A DNA stretch of 64,000 nucleotides from Agriotes lineatus. Its lineage: Eukaryota > Arthropoda > Insecta > Coleoptera > Elateridae. A program made the position numbers and the translations under genes. The notes below the pieces were generated by a model. The model had not been told where the DNA came from and made no database searches. It saw nothing but the letters and a program-made list of their open reading frames with translations. Shown piece after piece: positions 21,081 to 30,833 of this stretch. Numbering within the stretch: position 1 is the first letter of the stretch; every line of letters starts with the position of its first letter. The DNA lies in NCBI GenBank assembly GCA_940337035.1, contig CALNHX010001040.1:124001-188000 (forward strand), in the 5' to 3' direction.

Positions 21081-21896
21081 AATCGCCTTTTTCCCCCTCG
21101 CACTCTACGCCACTGCTTTATGTCCTTGGTCTGTGAAATGCACCAATCCGGCCGCGTTTGACTTTTACGCGGGTGCGCCTTTATCGCGGTTGTTTATGTT
21201 TTGGACGAGGTAATTTTTACGCGAATTTAACCCGTATTTTATCTCCCGTTAAACTTTTCTATAAGAATTTCTAGGTACTTTATATTATTTAGTTTCCTTG
21301 AGAATTATTATATCACCGTACCACTGCACTTTTATTTACTCGTCACACACTTTATCACTTTTACTTTTCACCTTTATAACTTGAAACTCACACTAATTTC
21401 GCCGCGCTGTTGATGGAGCCTAGGTATAGGTTATCACATCGAACAACAACCATGTATAATAATAAAATAATAAGGTAATAATTGATAATACTAGTTGTGA
21501 TATATGAAATTGAAGATTCAATGTCTAATTTGCTTTAGAGTTCCTGTATAATAGGTTAGCTTAAAGGTTATCTAATTTGCTTTAGTGGTGCGCTCCATCT
21601 ATTTTAGAATAGACAATGGGGTGGCCATCGATTTATTTAACATTTTGGGTTTCCGTTTTGGCAGTCAAATAAACTGTAGTTTACTGCAATAATGGTGTAC
21701 ATCTCAATTCAACAGGTAGCAAGCGGTGAAAACCAAATGAATAATATTCATTCATTCATGTATTTATTCGTTCCGTTCGGCTTTGCGCTACCGCGCCACC
21801 TTAAATCTTACCAGAATTATCGAGTAATTCAAATAATCAGTAACTATCAAACTATTCAATAGTCTCCATTCATTCATTCCCATCACTGGTATTAAT

Positions 21897-22056
21897 GCTA
21901 CATATTTTTACTCACTTAAAACAATCGATAGCTCAAATGAGACAGTTTGATAAATATTGTGTCTTCATTTTTAATGAAATTTCATTAGAATGTGGATTGT
22001 CATATAATCAAAAGTTGGACATGATTGAGGGCTTTGTAGAATATGTTGGACCACAC
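21897..22056 (+). pseudogene. P-element-like transposase, first catalytic segment
   Basis: After the hAT insertion the frame continues IFTHLKQSIAQMRQFDKYC, then VFIFNEISLECGLSYNQKLD and GFVEYVG. In P transposases the box is FDE(M/I), where the Asp is catalytic; here it is FNEI, an Asp-to-Asn change. The piece ends at the second hAT MITE (22057) and resumes at 22627. Confidence 0.85.
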
Positions 22057-22618
22057 TCGCGATGTGTCGATCCGGTCGGATTCGATACAAAGGATCGAAT
22101 CCGGGGCAGGATCGATTTGGAGCGAGTCCAAGTTTCGGTCCGGATTCGTTCCGAGGAACTAAAAGGTCGCGAGGCGTCAATTCTCGCGGACATTCATTCC
22201 TTTGGCATTCCGTCATTCAATCCATTTCAATACAGAATACAATACAATGTGTTGATGGGGAACAGCAAATGATGATGGTGTTCGTTTTAAAGGCTCGACG
22301 TCGACAGGTGACACATGATATGGCCGAAGTTGCATGCTTTTTTATCAGTTATCAGTGATTTATGGCGTTTGGGGCTTTGTATGTGCCCAATTGATGTTTG
22401 AGACATATAAACATACTGAATTACCGACTGTGTGACCACTCACCAAAACAAAGATATGCGCGTTGTTCGTTACGGGTCCGGAATGACCGACGACCCCGAG
22501 TGTCTGAAATACACATTCAATTTCGATGTCGATCCGAGGATTCCGATGGACTCAATCCACTTGCGGAATGGGATTGGAATGAACGAGTTCGCAAAAGTAT
22601 CGAAACTTCCCATCACTA
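22057..22618. mobile_element. 562-bp hAT MITE, copy 1
   Basis: Perfect 8-bp duplications GACCACAC lie at 22049-22056 and 22619-22626. Ends are TCGCGATGTGTCG and CTTCCCATCACTA. The interior is unusually GC-rich (GATCCGG, GGATTCG, CGACGTCGAC). A near-identical copy in reverse orientation lies at 59531-60104. Its open frames on both strands (for example 22062-22358) appear in both copies but have no recognisable domain. Confidence 0.93.
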
Positions 22619-22626
22619 GACCACAC

Positions 22627-23420
22627 AGAAAAGCTTTATTTGCAGATCATGCCTTAGTTTTTGTGATAAGAGATTTTTAAAAAGTGGGAAACAGATTTCT
22701 TTTACTTTTTGTGAAGGTACCACATCGAGTGCTGACTTAAAGTAAATTTTAAGAGATGTGATACTGCAAATAAAGCTTACAGGTCTGAATTTAGTTGCAA
22801 CTATGCGACCAAGGTGCAACTAATCATGCAGTTGTAAATTCTCTTATCAGAGAAACAGATGAATTTTGTATAAGATCTGCTATAGAAAACCGATATCAAG
22901 GTTATCTTGTTCATGAATTAGAAATAACTCATATGTACGAATTTCCGCATATAATGAAAGGAATTCGTAATGGTCTATCAATAAATTTACATTTTGTTAT
23001 TGATGGCGTTGAAAAAGTTGCATCTTGGTCACATATAGTGCAAATATATGAAATACAACGAGACAGGGGGCACTTTAATGCCTGTTATAAGTTGAACGAC
23101 GAACATATTTATACCGATAAAATTAGAAATATAAAAGTAAAAAATTGTACTAGAGTTTTTAGTCAGTCTATAGCTTATCTGTTGAATATCTTTGCTAAAT
23201 ATAGTTCTAAACTGCCTCCTAACTGAGAAAATACCATAGACCCCAAAGCCAGAAATACTTTTGAATTTCTCATGTTTTTCGATAAGTGTTTTGATAGTAT
23301 CAATGGTACATCATTAAAGTCACATTATGGTAAGCCACTTAGAAGTGCCCTTACTCTGAAATCTGAACACATCTCCTTTTGGAATTCTTGTCTCCCAGTT
23401 TTAAATAGTAGGTATGTATT
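22627..23420 (+). pseudogene. P-element-like transposase, central region
   Basis: The frame continues RKALFADHALVFVIRDF, then after shifts MCDQGATNHAVVNSL (second catalytic Asp region, Asp retained), FPHIMKGIRNGL and VASWSHIVQIYEIQRD (GTP-binding and insertion-domain region), FFDKCFDSING and GKPLRSALTLKSEH. The 143-codon open part is 22795-23226, ending in a TGA. Short shifts near 22680-22790 break the join. The order is that of the P transposase. Confidence 0.85.
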
Positions 23421-23519
23421 ACACTTCTGTGGATTCCAGTAAAAAAGTTACTTTGAAAAAACTGGATTTTTGCAATATGTAGCTTGATTTACCTGTGAAA
23501 GTATCTCTAAAATAAAGGT

Positions 23520-24345
23520 TTCAAATTTCTCTAAAACTTTAAACCAAGATCCAATTGAAAATTATTTTTTGTCAGTCCATAGGTAGTCACAGAATCAGAA
23601 ATACCAACCCTGCTTGTTCTTCATGTATTACTTCTAGTAAGGCTCTTTTAATTAACAACTTTCTATCTCCCCATTTAGCTGGTGCAAATTGTGAAGTGGA
23701 TGATTCCGTGGGTGTCTTAGATACATTGAAAGGCTTTATCGAACAAGGTGAAAAGATTGGTGTCGAACCACCGCTTGTTTTAAATCCCATATATCCTTTT
23801 CACGAGATCAGAAGTGAATCCTTTATCATTGGTGATTACGCTTCTACTTATGTGGCTGGTTACGTGGCTCGAAAAATATTAAAGTGTGTTTCTAATTGTG
23901 AAGATTGCACAAATAAAATAAGTGCAGCTGTAGCATTACCTTCAAATATTTTAGTCAGGAAGAAACAGTATATTGGTAAAAGACTCGTTCATCGCACATA
24001 ATTTTTTATAGCTGCATTTAAAAATACTACAGAAATAATTGTTAATTGTTTACCAAAATTAATAACTTCCTATGGCATAAAACAAAAACTGAGAGTTACA
24101 ATTTTAGAAAAATGTAAATTAGCCATAACTCTACTATTCTGCACTAGTCACCATGTAAATATTGATAGTTTTATTAAGTTTAATGTAGATATAGTAGTAT
24201 TTAAGCGTATAAGTAATATTAACAGAATACTTATTGATAAGGATGCACAAGGAGCTGTGGGATGTGGAGATCCTCTGAAAGTTCTGGCATTTCAGAAATG
24301 TAATAAAAAACGCAAACACAAGCGTCACCTGCAAGAATCCGACTA
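23520..24345 (+). pseudogene. P-element-like transposase, C-terminal region
   Basis: The text shows NQDPIENYFLSVHR (the DALENFFSxVR block of P transposases), NNFLSPHLAGANCEVDD, SFIIGDYASTYVAGYVARK and CVSNCEDCTNKI. A stop at about 24000 is followed, in frame, by a Lys/Arg-rich tail ending KRKHKRHLQESD at 24345. An internal frameshift separates the ENYF block from the 148-codon open part (23555-24001). Confidence 0.8.
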
Positions 24346-24394
24346 ATTTCTTGAGAAAAATCTTAGAAATTATAGCATTATTAAAAAAAGATGT

Positions 24395-25011
24395 TTAACC
24401 CTCCAGTACCCGTTCAAAATTCTAAGACATCAGTACCCGCACCGGTCTCGCAGTCCGACGCCCCTCTGCCACCCCCATACAAATAATGAGATATCTTATG
24501 GCATTAGTTTCTTGTTCACTAACGTCTTCATAATCAGATATTTCCTGTTCAGTGTCACTGTTCATTTCCCTAGTTTCCAATAAATTATCTTCGTCAGACG
24601 ATGGCACATCATCATAAAACGCGTTGTCGACATCCTCCTCCGCTATTATATCTCGCATCTTCTATTCTAGTCGCGCCTGTTCTTTCTCATAAAATCTGCC
24701 GTGACTATAATAATGTTTTAGTATAGCAGTGTTACTAAAAATGCAGAAAATACTTCCTTCTTCTCACAGTCGTTGTATATCAAAGGTAAAAATAAAAACA
24801 ACTCAGGTACCCGCTTCGGTCTCTGAAACCGAAATTATAAATAACTTTTAAACCACTGCACGCACGAACTGAAAACTGCATACGGATCTTCAATGGCAAT
24901 ATATAAGAAGGTAGTGAAATGGGCGGTAAACTAACGCTAGCACATTAAGTAATATACTGCATCATGTGTTTGCTCGGTCTCACAGACCGTAAACGGGTAC
25001 TGAAGGGTTAA
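24395..25011. mobile_element. Nonautonomous piggyBac-like element, 617 bp with TTAA ends
   Basis: TTAA flanks both ends (24395-24398 and 25008-25011). The termini are CCCTCCAGTACCCG and CGGGTACTGAAGGG, imperfect inverted repeats, and GGTCTC...GAGACC subterminal repeats recur inside. TTAA with short inverted ends starting CCC is the piggyBac pattern. It lies 50 bp after the P-like relic and keeps only the start of a transposase. Confidence 0.88.
24422..24658 (-). pseudogene. piggyBac-like transposase N-terminus
   Basis: The 78-codon minus frame reads MRDIIAEEDVDNAFYDDVPS, then SSDEDNLLETREMNSDTEQE and DYEDVSEQE. Such an acidic N-terminus with SDSE/DYED motifs is typical of piggyBac transposases. 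The catalytic region is missing, so the element is an internal deletion derivative. The last 25 codons probably run into unrelated terminal sequence. Confidence 0.7.
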
Positions 25012-25340
25012 AAATTATTCAAATTTTATTTTTTTTTATTAGAAGTGGGTGACATGATCTGAATAAAAAATTCAGTCTGAATGTCAAAATTCCATAGTTC
25101 ATGTGTATATATATTTTTAAATATAATGTAATCTGTATCCTTAACTTTAAGTAACTGATAGAACATAATTCTTGTTCTTCTTTTTCCTCTTGATTATAAG
25201 CCAGTGGCCTGTTTTAACCATAAAGTGGTAAAGATTTGAGTGTATTGCGGCAGGACTTTCCAAAAAGTTACGAGGCAGCAGCAAAGCAAAAATCATCATA
25301 CACTGACATACACTGTAAGAGAACATATTAGATAAACATA
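25012..25340. other. AT-rich spacer, no gene seen
   Basis: No coding signature. It separates the piggyBac-like element from the palindromic MITE. Confidence 0.4.
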
Positions 25341-26054
25341 CAGTGTGTCCGCGGATTCAGTTCACATAAGGTGTAAATAATAAAAAATATTTGACTTAGA
25401 AGCTGATATTCAAGGATTCGCTCCTGCTTGTTCTCAAACCAAGATTTTGAGAAAATTATTGAAATTAATATACAGCGTGTTTTTCGAATCGATTTTTAAA
25501 AAATGGACAAGAGTAAACTACCTTTATTAGAAGAGATAACAAAAAAAGTATTAAGAAAAGTTGTTTAGAATTCAGGGTAATGGCAGAATCTCAATTTTCA
25601 AACAAATCGGCCTACTTTGATTTTTAAATTTTTTTAAAAATTTTTATACCAACATACCTTTTGTCGTAGCTGTAGGAGGCACTCAATTATTTTTTTAACA
25701 TCTTAGTTCACGAACCAATTAGAGATAAAAAGTAGGTTGGTATAAAAAACCAAAAAATATTTAAAACAATCAAAGTAGGCCGATTTGCCTGAAAATTGAG
25801 ATTCTGCCATCACTCTTAATTTTAAACAACTTTTCGTAATACCTTTTTTTGTTAGCTCTTGTAATAAAGGTAGTTTACTCTTGGAAATTTTTTAAAAATC
25901 GTTTCGAGAAACATCCTGTATATTAATTAATTTGATTGATTTTCTTAAAATCTTGGTTTGAGAACAAGCAGGAGCGAATCCTAGAATATCAGCTTCTAAG
26001 TCGAATATTTTTTACTATTTACACCTTATGTGAACTCAATCCGTGGACATACTG
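25341..26054. mobile_element. 714-bp palindromic MITE with TA target
   Basis: Ends read CAGTGTGTCCGCGGATTCAG and GTCCACGGATTG in complement, with TA on both sides. The arms (about 340 and 335 bp) are near-complete complements, for example GAACAAGCAGGAGCGAATCC on both, with a loop near 25690-25715. Noncoding; a Tc1/mariner-type foldback. Confidence 0.9.
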
Positions 26055-26084
26055 TATATAACATACATTACTAATTTTTAAATT

Positions 26085-26320
26085 TAGCTGCAGGTGATCT
26101 CTCATCGGTGCATCGGCTGCAAAGTTAACGAAAATAATGCCGACATTACCTGGTGCAGCTCTGGAGATCACTGAAGAACCAACATCGGGTATAATTTTAC
26201 TTGGCATTTTTTTTTATTTCAGTCCTGAATTTGGTAAGAGGATGTAATCGGCATAGAATATGAAGTCGTTCAAATCAAATACTTATTGCCACCAGGTATT
26301 GAATTTGAGGTCAAATTTTT
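26085..26320 (-). pseudogene. dUTPase-like relic
   Basis: On the minus strand one frame reads SNSIPGGNKYLI, a stop, then SYSMPITSSYQIQD; after a frameshift in an A9 run the next frame reads IIPDVGSSVISRAAPGNVGI and IFVNFA...DHLQL. The order matches the trimeric dUTPase fold: the IPPG segment, the RSG-like motif position, then the DVGAGVID-xxYRGNVG motif (motif 3) with conserved spacing, then NF and D-xx-QL. The catalytic Asp of VID is Ser here. It is too broken to act. Whether it comes from a host gene, a mobile element or a virus is unknown. Confidence 0.5.
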
Positions 26321-26339
26321 TTACCCTTGTAAAGTATGT

Positions 26340-27005
26340 ATCAACAGAAGGAACGAAGAAAGTTGGTACAAAATACGAAAGGAAAAATAAATTTAATGAA
26401 ATAAGAAAACAAAATAATCTAATATGAACATAGCGTAGATGAATACATGCAAAGAATAGAAGATCAATTAGATCTAGTAACAAATGCTTCACTGAAGGCA
26501 ACTAAAGAAATAAAACAGGATAAAAAAGATAAAACACAGAAACTAAGCGTGGACACACAAAAACTAATAGAAGAACAAAAGCAACTATTACAAAACAGAA
26601 CATTTAATAGAGTGGAATTAGTGGAACTAAGTCAAAAGATAAGAAAAAAAGTAAGAGGTGATAATAGAAAATATAGAAAGATGAAAATCAAAGAAACACT
26701 AGAAGAACGGAAAAGTTGAAAAGATCTACGATTAAAAATAGTGAGGGAAAACAACAAATCACAAAATTAATAAATGCAGAAAATAAAAAAATCACAGAAG
26801 TTGAAGAACTAGTAGAAACGATAGAAACATATTATCGAACACTTTACGAAAGTAAAAAAGCATCTCCACTGGGAAAACCAAAAAAAGATAGAAAGAAAAT
26901 CAAAAACTTAGGATCTGAGGAAATCCCTGAAATTACTAAAGCTGAAATAAAAAACGCTTTAAAAAACAACCGATCACCCGGAGAAGACAGAATTGCAATG
27001 GAAAT
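26340..27005 (+). pseudogene. RTE-like LINE ORF2, linker before RT
   Basis: The open part 26447-26719 encodes QRIEDQLDLVTNASLKATK, a long Lys/Glu-rich segment and VELSQKIRKKVRGDNRKYRK. The next frame (26716-27012) has SEGKQQITKLINAENKKITE, YYRTLYESKK and LGSEEIPEITKAEIKNALK, then NNRSPGEDRIAME, the typical pre-RT motif (KxGKAPGxDxI). A frameshift separates the two parts at about 26716. Confidence 0.8.
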
Positions 27006-27031
27006 TACGTAATTAAACGAACTTACCTTAA

Positions 27032-27052
27032 GTAATAATAATAATAATAATA
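27032..27052. repeat. (TAA)n microsatellite, LINE 3' tail
   Basis: Six or seven TAA/AAT units follow the target duplication. In the LINE orientation they form an ATT-rich 3' tail. Confidence 0.75.
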
Positions 27053-30000
27053 AAGTGTCTTTTATTATACTAATAATTCAAGGGTATAACAAAGGAAAAA
27101 ATATTTAAATAATGCAGGCGAAGTTCAGCCTGGTTGCAATGATATGCTGGCTGCTCTTCCACTTAACCTACAACTTAACTTTATGAACATAATACAATAT
27201 ACAATATATAAACCTATATATGATTCCGGTACATACGCCTGTCAGATGTGATTGTGTAATAAATACACATTGAAATTCCTACTTGATGGTATTCATTGCG
27301 TGTTGTTCATTGAGCAGGATCGTTTTTAATTTATTTTTAAATACGGTTGAGCTTACTGGTTTCATCATTTCCATGTAGTATCTATTAAAACATTTTACTA
27401 TGCAATACGAAAAAGAACGGGTGAAAATATGTTTATAATGAAATGGCACTGTCAGAAGACCTCGGTGACGCAAGTTCAGATTGTGTATTTCCGTACGATA
27501 GGCTAACTTTCTATGTAAATATGGTGGGGATGCAGTTAATATAATTTTACGATAAAAGCAAGCAGCGTGTAAGTACCTCCGGTTCTTCATATTGAGCCAT
27601 TGAGCACTCTGTAGCTTATGCGAAATTCTTTCATACTTGCGTATGCCATAAATCATACGCAAACATGAATTTTGCAGTTTCTGAATTCGCTTAGTGTCAA
27701 CGTAATCTATACAAGGACCGTATACTGTATCACAGAAGTCAAACTGCGAAAGTACAAGTGCGTTACATAAGCATATCTTCATGTTAGTGCTCAATATATC
27801 TCTATTGTTGAACAACGTCTTAATTTTACAGTAAGCTTTTTGAAGGCAATTGCTAATATGGTCTTTAAAACGTAATTTATCATCTATCTGAAGGCCTAGA
27901 TTGCGCACAGATTCTTTATATTCCAGAGATACTCCATTAATCGATACCTTAAAATCAGAAACGATTTTTAATCGTTCGTTTTTACTACCGAACAAAATAG
28001 CGTTAGATTTTTTGGGATTAAGTTGCAGGCAATGCTGTTTAGATACCTGATATAATTTATCTAAATCTTGGTTCAAGAAGGAAAATGCGTTAACTTGGTT
28101 ACTAGAATTAAAAGAAATGTATATTTGTGTATCGTCAGCATATGAGTGATAGTTACAATATTTTACACATTGAAAGAAAGTTGAAGTATAAATAATAAAT
28201 AAAATTGGGCCTAATATCGATCCTTGGGGTACTCCACTCTCAACGCTTAAAAACGTAGACTTACAATCTGTTACCGTTACCCTTTGAAATCTGTCACACA
28301 AATAGTTCTCAAAGAATTTCACAGCGCTGTTCTCAAGACCTATATAATGCAAAATTCCCAACAATATATCATGATCAATGGTGTCGAAGGCCTTGGAAAA
28401 GTCAAGCAGTACCAATAAAGTCAATTGGTTACAGTCCATAGCTCGTAGTACATCATCAACAACGCTTGCGAGTGTCGAAGCACAGCTGTGACCTGTCCTA
28501 AAACCCGATTGATTTTCAGGAAGAATTTTATTTTTGTCAAGATGGTGTCTAAGCTGCGCTGCAACTGCTTTTTCCAAGACCTTAGACAGGGCAGGTAATA
28601 TGCTGATAGGCCGTAGGTCTTTGAACGTAGACGGTGTAGTCGCCTTGGGAATAGGTATAACATCAGCCTTTTTCCAACACTTGGGAAAAACTGAAAATGT
28701 TATGCAGTAATTTATAATGTGTGTCATTATTGGGAGTAAAAATGGTAGGCAAGCATTCAGTACAAATATTCCAATGCCATCACAACCAATAGACTTTGAT
28801 TTGATGGAAGTTATATATTTCATCACAAGAGCTTCATCTATAGGTTGTAATTTAAGCATGTGATTTACTTTTGCTTGAATATTATTGCGATAGTAGTTGG
28901 CTGTGTCAGCAATTTCATTTTGAGAAGCTACACTGGGAGCTGAGTTAATGAAAAAACGATTAATTTGCTCAGCATCTGCTAAATTTGAAGGAAGTCGATT
29001 TTTATGCTTTTTGTTTTTGTGTATATCGAAATTTGATAAATCCTTCCAAAAATTCTTTAAGGTATTTGTTTGAAATTTTTGACGTAGGTGATCTTTTTTT
29101 GCTTTTCTAACGGCAGCTGTAACAAGGTTACGCAGCTGTTTGTAATACACATAATGGCTGGAATTTTTTGATAACTTATAACGATTAAGAGCATGATCAC
29201 GAAGTGAAATTAATAATCGTATATCGTCATTAAGCCAAGGTGCAGGTGTTTTAGTGAATCTGGATGTCACGAAAGGCGCATGTAAATCAAGAAGCGTTTG
29301 AAGATTATCATTAAAGAATTCGATTTTGTCGTTTATATTATCCAGATCATAAATGTTTTTCCAAGGTATAGACCTTAATTGATCATAAAACTGTTGAGAA
29401 TTAAAATTTTTAAAATTTCTATAGGTTCTGATCACAGGGTTGACCTTTGCACTAACAATATTGACGATACATTGCACTAGTTCGTGGTCAGAAATCTCGT
29501 GCATGCTTATTGTTTCGATGTTATCAATTAAAGCGGGAACATTTGTAATGATCAAATCTAAAAGAGAGAATGTACTAGATGTGATACGTGTTGGAGTTTT
29601 CACAAGCTGTTCAAAACCAAGGCCGTTCAGATATGATTGGAAATGAGCGGATCCTGGACTTTCGCAGTCTAACAAATTAACATTAAAGTCACCAGTACAT
29701 ATTACTTTATCCTCAACAAGTAGCACCGAAGACAAACTGCTTTCAAAATTATCAAGAAAATGCAATAAATTTGATTTAGGCTGACGATAAATTACACCAA
29801 AAGCAAAACTACTGCTATTTGAATTTAGAGTAATCCAAAGTTGCTCAATATTAGAATCGGTTTCAATAATTTTATATTTCATACCTGTTTTTAGGTAGAT
29901 GCCTACTCCACCACCACGACTTGGACGATCTTTTCTGATGAAATCATATCCTGGAATAGATACGGTTTCATCTGAAATCCAACTGCTCAACCAAGTTTCT

Positions 30001-30393
30001 GACACTGCTGCGACGTCGTAGTTGTAATCAAGAATATGGTTTTTAAACAAATTGAAATTTCTTGTCAATGAATAAACATTTAAATGTGCAATTTTCATGA
30101 TATCATGTTAAATCTATTCAAAAGTACATCCGATCATCATCTAACAAGCGCATGACATAACAAAAGACTGAAAAAAAATACGAAAAAACAAATTGTAAAT
30201 ACTCAAAAAAGAAATTAAATACACAATTAAATTGTAGACTGCAATTGGACATTGTCTGACCGATATGCGTGTGTACGTATAAAGTAGAATATTAGATTCG
30301 GTTTAATTCATCGAGCGTTGTGATAGTATGCTTTTTTCTGTTGTTATTTATTACAATTCGTCCATCAGACGACCATACATTAGTGGAGCCGAA
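27034..30393 (-). mobile_element. CR1/L2-like LINE inserted in the DIRS left terminal repeat
   Basis: A TTAAGT duplication lies at 27028-27033 and 30394-30399. The 3' end (plus coordinate 27034) is a TAA/ATT microsatellite (27032-27052). Only ORF2 is present with about 300 bp of 5' sequence, so it is either 5'-truncated or an ORF2-only copy. Removing it restores the left end of the DIRS element. Confidence 0.85.
27279..30098 (-). CDS. CR1/L2-like LINE ORF2: endonuclease-reverse transcriptase, 939 codons, uninterrupted
   Basis: Residues 1-230 form an AP endonuclease: MKIAHLNVYSLTRN, AVSETWLSSWISD (catalytic Glu), SRGGGVGIYLK, CTGDFNVNLLD, LLDLIITN and HEISDHELVQ. Residues about 440-720 form RT: DLRPISILPALSKVLEK, ENQSGFRTGHSCASTLA, LLDFSKAFDTIDHDIL, GVPQGSILGPILFIIYT and YADDTQIYIS. 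The tail contains CLRMIYGIRK and ends in a basic segment. The length equals a full ORF2 of this group. The canonical HLNVRS is HLNVYS here. No ORF1 is visible upstream. Encoded proteins nick DNA and copy RNA into the site. Confidence 0.88.
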   Translation of the reverse strand: MKIAHLNVYSLTRNFNLFKNHILDYNYDVAAVSETWLSSWISDETVSIPGYDFIRKDRPSRGGGVGIYLKTGMKYKIIETDSNIEQLWITLNSNSSSFAFGVIYRQPKSNLLHFLDNFESSLSSVLLVEDKVICTGDFNVNLLDCESPGSAHFQSYLNGLGFEQLVKTPTRITSSTFSLLDLIITNVPALIDNIETISMHEISDHELVQCIVNIVSAKVNPVIRTYRNFKNFNSQQFYDQLRSIPWKNIYDLDNINDKIEFFNDNLQTLLDLHAPFVTSRFTKTPAPWLNDDIRLLISLRDHALNRYKLSKNSSHYVYYKQLRNLVTAAVRKAKKDHLRQKFQTNTLKNFWKDLSNFDIHKNKKHKNRLPSNLADAEQINRFFINSAPSVASQNEIADTANYYRNNIQAKVNHMLKLQPIDEALVMKYITSIKSKSIGCDGIGIFVLNACLPFLLPIMTHIINYCITFSVFPKCWKKADVIPIPKATTPSTFKDLRPISILPALSKVLEKAVAAQLRHHLDKNKILPENQSGFRTGHSCASTLASVVDDVLRAMDCNQLTLLVLLDFSKAFDTIDHDILLGILHYIGLENSAVKFFENYLCDRFQRVTVTDCKSTFLSVESGVPQGSILGPILFIIYTSTFFQCVKYCNYHSYADDTQIYISFNSSNQVNAFSFLNQDLDKLYQVSKQHCLQLNPKKSNAILFGSKNERLKIVSDFKVSINGVSLEYKESVRNLGLQIDDKLRFKDHISNCLQKAYCKIKTLFNNRDILSTNMKICLCNALVLSQFDFCDTVYGPCIDYVDTKRIQKLQNSCLRMIYGIRKYERISHKLQSAQWLNMKNRRYLHAACFYRKIILTASPPYLHRKLAYRTEIHNLNLRHRGLLTVPFHYKHIFTRSFSYCIVKCFNRYYMEMMKPVSSTVFKNKLKTILLNEQHAMNTIK

Positions 30394-30530
30394 TTAAGTG
30401 ATGTTCGATTGTAATTATATAATAATGCTTTACCCTCAATGATCACTCAGTAGTACTCCTCTTTGCCGCTAGGCGCCGCCACAAGTTTAAAACCGGAAAT
30501 CAAAATCTTTCCCATCATCCAATGCTGACT
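30394..30530. repeat. DIRS left inverted terminal repeat (inner part)
   Basis: It contains CTTTACCCTCAATGATCACT, then TTTGCCGCTAGGCGCCGCCA and CCGGAAATCAAAATCTTTCC, which recur reverse-complemented at 33115-33253. The outermost 28 bp of this repeat lie at 27006-27033, cut off by the LINE. Confidence 0.85.
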
Positions 30531-30589
30531 GATGCTCATTCATTTCGAAGTCCTCACAACTATATTGGGTGATTACTTAACCAAGTAAT

Positions 30590-30740
30590 TCCTTGGGAAA
30601 AGGGTGGGACTGATCATTCAGGGTAGAGCATATACTATAATCAATCGAACATCACTTAAGGTAAGTTCGTTTAATTATGTAATTATAGTACTCTGCTTTA
30701 CCCTCAATAATCACTCAGTAGCTGTTTAAAGCAAAGTTGT
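30590..30740. repeat. DIRS internal complementary region
   Basis: The first half is the complement of the left end (GATCATTCAGGGTAGAGCAT, ATCGAACATCACTTAAGG, GTTCGTTTAATTATGTA). The second half begins ATTATAGTACTCTGC, the complement of the right end (to 33253). The two meet without a gap at about 30682. In DIRS elements this region templates joining of the two ends of a circular intermediate. It lies just after the recombinase, as in other DIRS elements. Confidence 0.85.
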
Positions 30741-30833
30741 GATCTCCTGGCAACAGCCAACGGTATTTTATTATGTAAATACAACAAACGACAATTAAAC
30801 ATTAAATGTCAACACACAGTTATAATATAAACC

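Larger units (their letters stand above)
16475..21574 (-). mobile_element. L1/RTE-like LINE with ORF1 and ORF2, nearly complete
   Basis: On the minus strand a 5' region (21100-21500), ORF1 (about 19747-21080) and ORF2 (16602-19522) follow in order, and a TA-rich 3' end (16501-16527) closes it. A candidate target duplication ATTTGCTTTAG occurs at 16463-16473 and 21528-21538, and again at 21575-21585, so the exact right edge is uncertain. ORF1 carries a coiled coil; ORF2 carries endonuclease and RT. It was inserted in the hAT element and later received a Harbinger MITE at 20263. Confidence 0.8.
16287..21888. mobile_element. hAT element (nonautonomous) carrying a LINE insertion
   Basis: Perfect 8-bp target duplications GTATTAAT flank it at 16279-16286 and 21889-21896. 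Ends are TAGTGATGGGC and CCCATCACTG. The hAT part proper is only about 190-215 bp on the left and 300-350 bp on the right; the remainder is a LINE (about 16475-21527). The hAT sequence is built from ATTCGAATA/ATTCATTCAT-rich subrepeats and has no transposase. Confidence 0.9.
14690..24345 (+). mobile_element. P-element-like transposon relic with THAP domain, heavily interrupted
   Basis: Successive plus-strand pieces give a THAP zinc finger, a short linker, the P-transposase helix-turn-helix segment, the GTP-binding and catalytic regions and the C-terminal part, in the order of known P transposases. The pieces are split by introns, by a mariner-derived MITE (15420-15662), a hAT element (16287-21888) and a hAT MITE (22057-22618). 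Removing each insertion with one 8-bp duplication rejoins the frame. Terminal inverted repeats of the P element were not found, so its exact ends are unknown. Confidence 0.85.

Noticed and set aside
22062..22680. Open frames inside the GC-rich hAT MITE, present in both copies
   Set aside because: No domain or consistent codon signal; presence in both copies follows from their recent common origin.
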